A stretch of DNA of 64,000 bases from Nostoc sp. TCL240-02. Its GTDB lineage: Bacteria; Cyanobacteriota; Cyanobacteriia; Cyanobacteriales; Nostocaceae. Of this stretch, positions 45,721 through 54,789 are shown piece by piece. How positions within the stretch are numbered: the stretch's first letter is position 1; each line of letters begins with the position of its first letter. Made by a program: the position numbers and the translations under genes. Below the pieces are notes generated by a model that was not told the origin of the DNA, made no database searches, and worked only from the letters and a program-made list of their open reading frames with translations. Where the stretch lies: assembly GCF_013343235.1 (NCBI RefSeq), contig NZ_CP040094.1:1612501-1676500 (forward strand). Direction: 5' to 3'.

Positions 45721-48700
45721 AAACATTAGATGAACTACTCTCTGAACTACGTCAGCGCGATGTCAAACTTTGGCTAGAGGGCGATCGCTTACGCTATCGG
45801 GCAGCAAAAGACAGTCTCACACCAGAATTGCTCACCGAGTTAAAAACTCAAAAAGCCGAAATCATCAACTTTCTGCGACAAATCACTACAGCCGCCAGTT
45901 CACAGATTCCCCCAATTGTTGCTTGTGAACGGAATGGCAACTTGCCGCTTTCCTTTGGTCAGCAACGGATATGGTTCCTGCATCAGTTTGAACCTAACAG
46001 TTCCTCAAATAATATGCCCGTTGTGGTGCGTTTTACGGGGAATCTCAATGTTGCTTTCTTAGAGGAAAGTTTGAGAGAAGTCGTTCGCCGCCATGAAGTT
46101 CTGCGGACAACTTTTCCAGCCGTGAATGGAAAACCTACTCAAGTCATCGCCACTGATGTTTCTTTGACGCTGCCAGTAATTGATTTGCGGCAAGTACCAG
46201 ATGAAAAAAGAGAGGCGGAAGCTCTTTTACTGGCAACTAAAGAAGCTCATCAACCTTTTGATCTAGCCAATGGGCCGATTTTGCGATTGCTGCTGCTGCG
46301 ATTGAGCGATCGCGAGCATCTGCTAATCTGGAATATGCACTGCATAGTTTGTGATGGAGCTTCTTCTGATATATTTTATCAAGACTTCACTACCATCTAT
46401 AAAGCATTGTCGGCAGGGAATGCTTCTCCTTTAACTCCCTTACCAGTGCAGTATGCGGATTTTACCAATTGGCAATATCAATGGCTCCAGGGAGAGGTTT
46501 TAGAGTCACAGGTAAACTACTGGAAGCAAAAGCTAGAAGGCAATTTACCGATCATTGAGTTACCTTACGATCATCCCCGTCCTCACGGTGTGCAGACATA
46601 TCAGGGCGATCGCGCTGCCCTGCTGCTATCAAAGACGCTGAACCATGCCCTGACAGACCTGAGTCAAAAATGGGGTGTTACCCTCTTCATGACTCTCCTA
46701 ACAGTGTTTGAGCTATTGCTCTACCGTTATTCTGGACAAGAAGACCTACTGATTAGCTTTGCCAGTGCAAGTCGGGGACAAGTAGAAACCGAGCGGCTGA
46801 TTGGATTTTTCTCTAATACTCTTGTAATGCGGGGTAACTTAGCAGGAAATCCAACTTTTCGACAATTGTTAGACCGTGTGCGTAAGGATTGCTTAGAGGC
46901 TTATACCCATCAAGACTTACCATTTGAGAGACTAATTGAAGAACTTAGACCAGAACAACAAAGTCGGAACAGTTCGCCTTTATTTCAAGTAAAGTTCTCC
47001 CTCAATCCTCCTTGGTCAAATGGTCGTGGTATGGGGGCATTGCAACTACCTGATTTGACTATTACTTCTCTATTTGGTTATATCTATCATGGTAAAACCA
47101 AATACGATCTGACATTAGTCTTGCGGGAACAGGATAATGGTCTGGGTATGGTATTTGATTACAATGCCGAGATGTTTGATGCCAGTACCATAGAGCGAAT
47201 GTTGGGACACTTCAAAACTTTACTCGAAGGCATTGTTGCTAATCCCGATCAGCCGATATCTGAATTATCTCTGTTGACAGTACCTGAACAGCATCAATTA
47301 TTAGTTGACTGGAATGGCAAACAGGCTGATTATCCGCAGAATACTTGTATTCATCAGTGGTTTGAGGCTCAAGCTAAACGAACTCCAGATAATATTGCAG
47401 TAAGTTCTGAAAATCAGCAACTAACCTATCAGGAACTCAACCAGCGTGCAAATCAATTAGCCGACTATTTGCAAACTCTAGGGGTAAAATCAGGGGTACT
47501 CGTCGGTCTTTATGTAAAGCCTTCGCTAGAGATGATTGTAGGGCTGTTGGGTATTTTGAAAGCTGGGGGAACTTACGTATCCATAGCTGCGACATCTGGG
47601 CAAGATAGTCTGTCTTTCATTTTAAAAGATGCCCAAATATCCATAGTGTTAACCCAAAGCTCATTGGTTGAGAAGTTCTCTGAGCGTCAGGTACAAGTTA
47701 TCTGTTTGGATAATGATTGGGAAGCGATTGCACTACACACAACAGAAAATCAAGATTACTATACCACAGATCAGACTCTAGCCTGTGTAATGTATGTGTC
47801 CGGCGGCAATGGAAAATTCAATGGTATAGCCATTACCCACCGTAATCTTGTCACCCACAGCCTAGCAATCAGTGACACTTGGGAGTTGACCCAGAGCGAT
47901 CGCCTCCTACTCATACTTAGTATCAGTTACGATTCTTTCATTGAATCACTTTTCCCCACTTGGATTGCTGGTGCTACTGTAATTCTCCAGTCTCAAGAGC
48001 TACAATCGACAGCGCAGTTTTTCCCATTCATTGCTCAACAACAGATTACCGTTGTTAATCTACCTACTTATTTTTGGCATCAGTTAGTTAAAGAGCCGAC
48101 TCTATCTCCACAAACCTTGCCAGTCAGCTTGCGCTTAGTCGTGGTTGGTGGTGAAAAAGTCTCACGTAATACTTATTTAACTTGGGTAGAAAAAGTTGGC
48201 AAGCAAGTACGTTGGCTTAATAGCTATGGATCGCTAGAAACAACTTTAACCGCCACGGTTTACGATCCGGCAACTGCCATTGAAGCCAGTAACACTCGGT
48301 CAGAAATTCCTATAGGAAAAGCGATCGCCAATACCCAAATCTACATTCTCGATCGGCGATCGCAACCCCTGCCAATTGGCGTTACTGGCGAAATCTACAT
48401 CAGTGGTATCGGTGTTACACAAGGCTACTTTAATCGTACTGAGTTAACATCTGAGAAATTTATCCCTAACCCCTTTAGCAGCGAATCTGGGTCATACCTT
48501 TACAGAAGTGGCGACTTAGGACGCTACTTAAGTGACGGCAATATTGAGTTTATTGGCCGCCGAGATAATCAGGCTAAAATTCGCGGCTTTCGGATTGAGT
48601 TGACAGAAATTGAGACAATTTTAGCTCAATATCTAGGCGTGCAGAACGCTGCGGTGATTGCCAGAGAAGATGTTTCTGGAGACAAACATTTAGTTGCTTA

Positions 48701-50018
48701 TCTTGTCCCCAAACAAGACGAGACGATTGGGAGTGAGCAACTACTGACTTTTCTCCAGCAAAAGCTACCTGAGCATTTGTTGCCTACCTTTGTCATAGTT
48801 GATTCTCTGCCGTTGAATGCTAATGGTCAAGTTGATCGTCAAGCCTTACTTGGTCTTAATCCAACGAATATTGAAAGAGAAAAAATATTTGCTACAGCAG
48901 AAAATCCATTACAACTTCAATTAACAGAAATCTGGGAAAATGTTTTAGGAGTTCATCCGATTGGAATAACAGATAACTTTTTTGATTTGGGTGGACACTC
49001 ACTGCTGGCAGTACGTCTATTTTCTCAGATTGAAAAGATAGTAGGCAAAAATCTAGCTCTATCTATACTTTTGCAAGCCCCAACTATTGAGCAGTTAGCT
49101 AATATTGTTGAGCGAGAAATATGCTCAAAACCTGGGATTGCGGCGGTGCCAACAGCTGATGTCAAATCTGAAACATCAATTCCTTGGTCATCTTTAGTAG
49201 CTATTCAGCCCAACGGTTCTAAGCCTCCTTTCTTCTGTGTACATGGTTTGGGTGGAGAAGTTCTACGTTTCCGTGAATTGGCTGTGCATTTAGGATCAGA
49301 TCAACCATTTTATGGACTACAACCACAAGGGTTAGATGGAAAACAGCTTCCTTATACCCGAATTGAAGACATGGCAGCGCATTACATTCAACAAATCCAG
49401 ATTATTCAGCCACGTGAGCCTTATTTAATCGGTGGATACTCCTCTGGTGGTATAATTGCTTACGAGATGGCTCGGCAATTGACCATACAAGGTAAGAAAG
49501 TAGCTTTATTAGTTCTATTTGATACTTATGGTTCAAAAAATACTGAATCCATATCATTACAAAAGCCAGCCTCTCGTGATTGGAAGAGTCTTTTAGCAAT
49601 TGCATCTAACTATATTATTGAGCAGGTAAAAAGAAATACAGAACGGTTTAAGTATCAAGTCAAAGAGATACTCTGGCGGTTTGTCTTTCACTTTCACTTG
49701 ATTCTCGGTCGCCCTTTACCTTACTCCAACCGGAAATTTATGGTGGAACATGCCACTATACAAGCGCTAAGAAAATATGTTCTACAAGTTTACTCAGGTA
49801 AAGCAACCGTATTCCGAACAGAAGATGGTCTTGTAGTTGGACAACGAGAGGCTGATGCCAAAATGGGTTGGGGTAAATTGGCATTAGGAGGAGTGGATAT
49901 TTATGATATTTCTGGGATTCATAATTCCATTTTTAAAGAACCCCATGTACGATCTGTGTCTGAAAAAATGAAGTCTTGCATAGATCAAATTATTGCAGAA
50001 ACCATAGGAAAGAAGTAA
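45717..50018 (+). CDS. NRPS terminal module, C-A-PCP-TE with degenerate C and A
   Basis: 1433 residues. A TubC-type docking domain occupies about 1-55 (TLDELLSELRQRDVKLWLEGDRLRYRA). The C motif reads HCIVCDG in place of HHxxxDG, so the catalytic second His is Cys. In A, the A3 loop is YVSGGNGKFNG (normally YTSGSTGxPKG) and the A10 lysine is Gln (NANGQVDRQ). The PCP (FFDLGGHSLLA) and the type I TE (GYSSG at about 1238, Asp in LFDTYG, His in SGIHN) look intact. This module probably cannot activate an amino acid itself and may only pass the chain to the TE. Confidence 0.9.
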   Translation: MKTLDELLSELRQRDVKLWLEGDRLRYRAAKDSLTPELLTELKTQKAEIINFLRQITTAASSQIPPIVACERNGNLPLSFGQQRIWFLHQFEPNSSSNNMPVVVRFTGNLNVAFLEESLREVVRRHEVLRTTFPAVNGKPTQVIATDVSLTLPVIDLRQVPDEKREAEALLLATKEAHQPFDLANGPILRLLLLRLSDREHLLIWNMHCIVCDGASSDIFYQDFTTIYKALSAGNASPLTPLPVQYADFTNWQYQWLQGEVLESQVNYWKQKLEGNLPIIELPYDHPRPHGVQTYQGDRAALLLSKTLNHALTDLSQKWGVTLFMTLLTVFELLLYRYSGQEDLLISFASASRGQVETERLIGFFSNTLVMRGNLAGNPTFRQLLDRVRKDCLEAYTHQDLPFERLIEELRPEQQSRNSSPLFQVKFSLNPPWSNGRGMGALQLPDLTITSLFGYIYHGKTKYDLTLVLREQDNGLGMVFDYNAEMFDASTIERMLGHFKTLLEGIVANPDQPISELSLLTVPEQHQLLVDWNGKQADYPQNTCIHQWFEAQAKRTPDNIAVSSENQQLTYQELNQRANQLADYLQTLGVKSGVLVGLYVKPSLEMIVGLLGILKAGGTYVSIAATSGQDSLSFILKDAQISIVLTQSSLVEKFSERQVQVICLDNDWEAIALHTTENQDYYTTDQTLACVMYVSGGNGKFNGIAITHRNLVTHSLAISDTWELTQSDRLLLILSISYDSFIESLFPTWIAGATVILQSQELQSTAQFFPFIAQQQITVVNLPTYFWHQLVKEPTLSPQTLPVSLRLVVVGGEKVSRNTYLTWVEKVGKQVRWLNSYGSLETTLTATVYDPATAIEASNTRSEIPIGKAIANTQIYILDRRSQPLPIGVTGEIYISGIGVTQGYFNRTELTSEKFIPNPFSSESGSYLYRSGDLGRYLSDGNIEFIGRRDNQAKIRGFRIELTEIETILAQYLGVQNAAVIAREDVSGDKHLVAYLVPKQDETIGSEQLLTFLQQKLPEHLLPTFVIVDSLPLNANGQVDRQALLGLNPTNIEREKIFATAENPLQLQLTEIWENVLGVHPIGITDNFFDLGGHSLLAVRLFSQIEKIVGKNLALSILLQAPTIEQLANIVEREICSKPGIAAVPTADVKSETSIPWSSLVAIQPNGSKPPFFCVHGLGGEVLRFRELAVHLGSDQPFYGLQPQGLDGKQLPYTRIEDMAAHYIQQIQIIQPREPYLIGGYSSGGIIAYEMARQLTIQGKKVALLVLFDTYGSKNTESISLQKPASRDWKSLLAIASNYIIEQVKRNTERFKYQVKEILWRFVFHFHLILGRPLPYSNRKFMVEHATIQALRKYVLQVYSGKATVFRTEDGLVVGQREADAKMGWGKLALGGVDIYDISGIHNSIFKEPHVRSVSEKMKSCIDQIIAETIGKK

Positions 50019-50123
50019 CTCAGGGAAATACAAAACTTAAGTCTTTAAGCCAGATATAAAGGCTATTTTGACCCACTCAAAGTTCTTTCTGAATTCTGTT
50101 TTAGTGATAGCTTTCCAACCCAA

Positions 50124-50254
50124 TACTGCGTAGGTTTTGCTCAAAAGCTTAAATTTCGTAGGTTTGGTTGAGGAACGAAACCCAACATTTTCGGGGCTTT
50201 GTTGGGTTTCACTTCGTTCAACCCATCCTACAAATGTTCAAAACCCACGCAGTA
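50124..50254. repeat. Interspersed imperfect palindrome repeat
   Basis: TACTGCGTAGGTTTTG (50124-50139) and CAAAACCCACGCAGTA (50239-50254) form the ends of an imperfect palindrome whose arms contain the GAACGAAACCCAACA / TGTTGGGTTTCACTTCGTTC repeat. This family is widespread in filamentous cyanobacteria. Confidence 0.75.
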
Positions 50255-50300
50255 TCCAGGATTCCGCAGCACACAACAGTTGCAATTAAAAAACTATTAA

Positions 50301-50459
50301 CAGGTTTACTTTACATTCTTGGGCGCTAACCCCGATAAGACAGATCGCATTCGCCTGTTGGGGAAGAACACCTTTAGTTTTGAGGATCTACCAAATGGTG
50401 GTGATAAAGATTACAACGACATCATTGTACAGCTAAATTTGAGTGTCAGTCCTGTCTAA
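50301..50459 (+). pseudogene. DUF4114 C-terminal remnant
   Basis: 53 codons after a TAA at 50298: FLGANPDKTDRIRLLGKNTFSFEDLPNGGDKDYNDIIVQLNLSV, then TAA. TFxFEDLxxGGDxDYNDIIV is the hallmark of the DUF4114 domain found at the ends of secreted cyanobacterial proteins. The rest of the gene is missing, perhaps lost when the neighbouring repeat and IS inserted. Confidence 0.75.
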
Positions 50460-50590
50460 ATATTACAGCAGTTTTCGATCAAACCCGCCACAAAAATAAA
50501 TCCTAAAACAAAGACCAGTATTACTTTTAGTTGTGGCACGTTTGATTGCAATTCGCTGTAAGTACGAGTAATTACTTAGATAAATCAAAC

Positions 50591-50622
50591 AACCTCATCC
50601 CAGTTGCGAGATGAGGTTTTTT
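50591..50622 (+). terminator. Rho-independent terminator
   Basis: AACCTCATC pairs with GATGAGGTT and is followed by six T residues. It may once have ended the DUF4114 gene, and could now stop transcription from the NRPS operon. Confidence 0.75.
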
Positions 50623-50659
50623 ATGCACAGCTATTAACGAGATTCAATATAGATTAAAC

Positions 50660-51684
50660 TAACGCGATGTGCAACTTTCTTTCCAAAGATAAAAGTCCCA
50701 CCCTATGCTTAACCGAGAGATTGTGATTGTTATCTCTTGCCAGGGTGGAACAAATGTTATCTATGGAAGACTTGATCACAGCAGTGTTTTGCTGTGTGGA
50801 TGATCTATTAAAGGAAGTGACCAATGGTAAACCTATGGGTAGTCGAGGATTTCAGCCATCTTTAAGTGATAGTGAAGTGATTACAATGGAAATTGTGGCA
50901 GAGTTTCAAGGTATCGATACGGACAAAGGTATTTGGCAATACTTTCGCCGTCATTGGTTCTCAATGTTTCCCCAGATGAAAAGCCGTTCAACCTTTGTAC
51001 GACAAGCTGCAAACCTATGGCAGTACAAGCAAGAACTACAACAAGCCTTAGCAATAGAACTTGGTGCTTTCAGTGATAATACACACATTATTGACGGGAT
51101 TCCGATACCGTTATGTTGCTTTACTCGTGCTCGTGGTTGTCGTAGCTTTCCTGGAGTTGCTAACTACGGTTACTGTGCCGCAAAAAAGGAAACATATTAC
51201 GGATTTCATGGTCACTTACTCATTAGCGCCTCTGGGGTGATTACAAGCTTTACATTAACCTCTGCTTCGGGAGATGAACGGGAAGCGATCTGGGATATCG
51301 TGACCTTGATTCAGGGGTTGGTAATAGGTGACAAATGATACATAAGTACCACTCTCCGCCAGGAACTAGCACGCTATGGCATCGATTTACAAACACCCCT
51401 ACGTTCCAATATGCAAGACGACTGTCCTGCATATTGGGTAAAGCTACTTCAAACTGTCCGTCGCCTAATTGAAACAGTAATTGGACAACTTAGCGTTAGC
51501 GTAGCTCGCCGCAGGCATCGCTTTAATATCGAAAAAGTCTGGGCCAGAGATATGTGGCATTTGACGAGTCGTTTAAATCGCAAACTATTGGCTCACACTG
51601 TTTGTGTCTGGTTAAATCGTTTATTTGGTTTGGAACCATTACAGTTCGATGGTCTTGTGACAGAATAAGTTGCACATCGCGTTA
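50660..51684 (+). mobile_element. IS982-family insertion sequence
   Basis: Perfect 18-bp inverted repeats, TAACGCGATGTGCAACTT at 50660-50677 and its complement at 51667-51684, enclose a single transposase gene. Target duplication not clear. Confidence 0.85.
50763..51668 (+). pseudogene. IS982-family transposase, nonsense codon and in-frame repeat insertion
   Basis: Family motifs include LSDSEVITMEIVAEFQG, THIIDGIPIPLCCFTRARG and YGFHGHLLIS. A TGA at 51336 breaks the catalytic GDKGY motif (VIGDK*YIS). Further on, after ETVIGQLS, eight extra codons (VSVARRRH) precede RFNIEKVWARDMWHLTSR; they derive from a GCGTAGCTCGCCGCAGGCATCGC-type interspersed repeat and keep the frame. The element is therefore dead unless complemented. 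Confidence 0.8.
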
Positions 51685-51709
51685 ATAAGGCAATCTACAG
51701 AGAGCAAAT

Positions 51710-52690
51710 ATGCAGACTCTCCAAAAACTCTCCCTCCCAAGCATGGGCTGCGGGACTTGGGCCTGGGGCAATCAACTGCTTTGGGGATATGATGAAAGTA
51801 TGGATGACCAGTTGCAAGCGGTGTTTAACCTTTGCGTAAACAACGGTGTGACTTTATTTGATACGGGTGATTCTTACGGAACTGGGAGATTGAATGGTCG
51901 AAGTGAGTTACTTCTGGGACGATTCAGCCGAGAATATTTAGGTTCAAACAAAGAAAATATTTGTATTGCGACTAAGCTCGCTGCTTACCCGTGGAGATGG
52001 ACACGTCAATCAATGGTAAAGGCTTGCAAATCATCTGCCCAACGCCTAGGAAAAAACGTAGATTTGGTACAGATGCACTGGTCAACAGCAAATTATGCCC
52101 CTTGGCAAGAGGTAGGGCTGTTAGATGGTCTTACCGATTTATATGAGCAAGGACTGGTCAAGGGAGTAGGACTGTCCAATTATGGGCCTAAACGGCTTAA
52201 GCAAGTCCAGAAAAAGTTTGCTGAACGAGGTGTTCCTATTACTACTCTACAAGTTCAATACTCTTTGTTGTCTACATATCCTGTCACCCAATTAGGGCTT
52301 AAAGACCTTTGTGATGAGTTGGGAATTAAATTGATTGCTTACAGCCCTCTAGCTTTGGGACTACTTACAGGAAAATACTCTGAGCAAGACCCTTTGCCTA
52401 AAGGTATTCGAGGTCTGCTGTTTAGGCAGATATTACCAGGAATGCGCTCGCTTTTGGGATGTTTGCGAGAGGTGGCAGAATCCAGAAACAAAACCATGTC
52501 ACAGGTAGCAATTAATTGGTGCATCTATAAAGAAACCATTCCCATCCCTGGAGCAAAAAGCGTAGAACAGGCAAGAGAGAATATTGGTGCTTTAGGTTGG
52601 CAATTAAACGTCAGCGAGATTGCAGAGTTAGATAAGGCGGCGGCGAATGTAGGCAAGAAAATGGTACAGAATATCTTTCAAACTAAGTGA
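51710..52690 (+). CDS. Aldo/keto reductase
   Basis: 326 residues forming an AKR TIM barrel. Motifs include GCGTWAWGNQLLWGY, LFDTGDSYGTG (catalytic Asp and Tyr), DLVQMHW (catalytic His context), GVGLSNYG and the NADPH-binding C-terminal IPGAKSVEQARENIGALGW. It acts on an unknown carbonyl substrate in the cytoplasm. Although 1.7 kb after the NRPS genes, an IS lies between, so a link to the biosynthetic cluster is possible but not supported. Confidence 0.92.
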   Translation: MQTLQKLSLPSMGCGTWAWGNQLLWGYDESMDDQLQAVFNLCVNNGVTLFDTGDSYGTGRLNGRSELLLGRFSREYLGSNKENICIATKLAAYPWRWTRQSMVKACKSSAQRLGKNVDLVQMHWSTANYAPWQEVGLLDGLTDLYEQGLVKGVGLSNYGPKRLKQVQKKFAERGVPITTLQVQYSLLSTYPVTQLGLKDLCDELGIKLIAYSPLALGLLTGKYSEQDPLPKGIRGLLFRQILPGMRSLLGCLREVAESRNKTMSQVAINWCIYKETIPIPGAKSVEQARENIGALGWQLNVSEIAELDKAAANVGKKMVQNIFQTK

Positions 52691-53179
52691 AATTTCAACG
52701 TTACTTAATTTAAATTTGCAAAAACCTGGTTTAAGTCTGAAAACAAAAATACTTAAATTTTATATAAATCCAGACATAAATATCTTAATTATGTCTGATT
52801 AGTTAGTAATACAAATTACTATTTTTAGATTATAATACAGTACCATTTTAATAACTATATTATCAAGAATAGCTTTTATATAAATAGATACATATAGCGG
52901 TTCAGTTAAGCACCACTTGTGCAAAACCGTGGGTTTTAAGACGCGATAAATCGCCTTATCTACAAATGTTTTAGTCTTACCTGAACTGTATTGCGCTATA
53001 ATTAAAATTTCGTAGAATATATTTTTAGATAAGATTTTTTAAAGACTTAAATCAATTAGTTATGTCCTAATGTTTGCTCTGACGAACTTGATTTTTAAAG
53101 TGTACTAATAAAGAATGAATATTGAGTCTAACATCTTGTAGACACTCTTGGTGACAACTTAACCTTATCCAATGTCCAC
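52691..53179. other. A+T-rich intergenic region
   Basis: No coding frame. It precedes an isolated terminator at 53180-53203, so a small RNA is possible. Confidence 0.35.
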
Positions 53180-53203
53180 AGTCCGCGAAAGCGGACTTTT
53201 TTT
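53180..53203 (+). terminator. Isolated rho-independent terminator
   Basis: AGTCCGC-GAAA-GCGGACT followed by seven T residues: a tight GNRA-type tetraloop hairpin. It lies 490 bp after the aldo/keto reductase stop with no gene between. Confidence 0.8.
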
Positions 53204-53333
53204 ATGCAACCTCAAGTTGTAATTGATTATTTAAATAAATAGGCATAAATAAACAATGAGTAATAAGTGTTTAAAATTTTATGATTATGAGAGTAATTAA
53301 GGAGGGTTAAAGGAGAATATAATTACGGTATAA

Positions 53334-54158
53334 TTACTGATTTGTCTTTACAAGAGTAGTAAACTCTTGCAAAGCTTTCTGATACTTGTTTTCAGCTACC
53401 CAGAATAAATCATTATGATTTGCCTCTTTAACCCACAAATAAAGCTTTGGCGATATTGCAGCATTAAACAACTTTTCTCCATGAGCAAAAGGAATTATAT
53501 CATCTGCTTTGCCATGAATCACTAGTATCGGGCATTTTACGTTTTTGATATTGTCCAGATTGGGAAATTTGTCAAAAGGTAAAATCCGAAAAGGTACTAT
53601 TACTTGAAAAGCTGAAATAAAGGAACTTTCAAGAATTAAACCAGCTATCGGTTGTCGCATTGCTAAGTTAACCGCAGAACCGCCACCAACCGAACGCCCC
53701 AAAACTATAATTTTTTCAGGTGGTATTTTTAGATTTTCGGTCAAATAATTGTAAGCGCTATTAATATCTTCGTATGCGTAGCTTTCTGTCGCCTTTCCTT
53801 GACTCGTACCATAACCACGATAATCATAAGCAAAGACACTAAAACCCCATGCATGTAATTTTTCTAGTATTTGTTTAATATCTCCTAAATCTTCAGAATT
53901 TCCATGAGCATAAAGAATAGTGTAATTAGCTTTATTGTTTAATAAATATATAGCTGAAATATTTGTATTTTTACCACTTTTTAACTTAATAATTTCTGGA
54001 TTATCCTGATAACTAGAAGGACGAGATAGAAAAATCATACTATCTGCCCGAAAATATACATATACAGCAAAACATATATAAATAAATATGAAAGATTTAA
54101 GCAGTCTTTGCCAAGTAAAATCACCAATTAGCAATTTTATAATTTGCGGTTTTTCCAT
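53334..54158 (-). CDS. Membrane-anchored alpha/beta hydrolase
   Basis: 274 residues. One N-terminal membrane helix (about 18-35) anchors an alpha/beta hydrolase domain: oxyanion-side HGNSEDLGD, nucleophile elbow GRSVGGGSA (Ser about 157), Asp in IHGKADDIIPF and catalytic His in EANHNDLF. The fold resembles the ABHD17/BEM46-like group. Substrate unknown. Confidence 0.88.
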   Translation of the reverse strand: MEKPQIIKLLIGDFTWQRLLKSFIFIYICFAVYVYFRADSMIFLSRPSSYQDNPEIIKLKSGKNTNISAIYLLNNKANYTILYAHGNSEDLGDIKQILEKLHAWGFSVFAYDYRGYGTSQGKATESYAYEDINSAYNYLTENLKIPPEKIIVLGRSVGGGSAVNLAMRQPIAGLILESSFISAFQVIVPFRILPFDKFPNLDNIKNVKCPILVIHGKADDIIPFAHGEKLFNAAISPKLYLWVKEANHNDLFWVAENKYQKALQEFTTLVKTNQ

Positions 54159-54217
54159 TAATTTTTATTTTTATTTCTATTTTCCTTCAGCCCAACCATC
54201 AATGATTTGTTTATAGA

Positions 54218-54300
54218 ACTTACGCAAAAGTACACGCTGTAGGGACAAGACTTTACAAGTTCTTCAACAGAGTACCCGCAGAGTATTGTCCCTATTTAAA
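54218..54300. repeat. ACTTACGCAAAA-type interspersed repeat
   Basis: Begins ACTTACGCAAAAGTACACG, closely matching the left end of the element at 60921. The interior has TAGGGACAA and TTGTCCCTA arms. The right terminal repeat is not seen, so this copy is probably truncated. Confidence 0.55.
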
Positions 54301-54313
54301 AACCCATTAAAGA

Positions 54314-54580
54314 CTATTTTGATTTTCGTGCCGATTTGGGCGGTGTTCGGTGTGCGCCAAAGTACTTCTCACTGCGATAGCGCAACCACACCCGCAACAC
54401 TTGCGGAATCTGCTCTTTTTGTTTTTTACTCAGTGTATTGTAAAGAGCTAATGCGCGATCACGTTCACCTCGACAAGCAGCATTATTGTGAGCATCCCAA
54501 TAGCTGCGGGCTACCCGAATCCGCCGACACACTTCTTTAATCAGCGCTTCTCCTGTGAGTGGAACGTCCTGCTTTGCCAT
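54314..54580 (-). CDS. Small basic hypothetical protein
   Basis: 88 residues: MAKQDVPLTGEALIKEVCRRIRVARSYWDAHNNAACRGERDRALALYNTLSKKQKEQIPQVLRVWLRYRSEKYFG. Helical and basic, no membrane segment, coding character good. Family not identified. Monocistronic between two larger genes. Confidence 0.7.
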   Translation of the reverse strand: MAKQDVPLTGEALIKEVCRRIRVARSYWDAHNNAACRGERDRALALYNTLSKKQKEQIPQVLRVWLRYRSEKYFGAHRTPPKSARKSK

Positions 54581-54789
54581 ACTCAGATGCGATAAATTTC
54601 TAATTGCACTTGTGTACAGGTTATGAGTGTTACAGGCTGGTACTTATTTGGGAATACTTTGAATTAGGAGTGATAAGGAAGGCGATCACGCTAACACTTT
54701 TAATTCAAATGTACTATATCACCTTATAACCACTCCTATCTTACAAAAAAGACGTATCAATACTCACTAATCTACCAGGACTAACTAAG

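Noticed and set aside
51710..52690. Aldo/keto reductase as a tailoring enzyme of the NRPS/PKS cluster
   Set aside because: It is 1.7 kb away, separated by a remnant gene, a terminator and an IS; no direct evidence links it.
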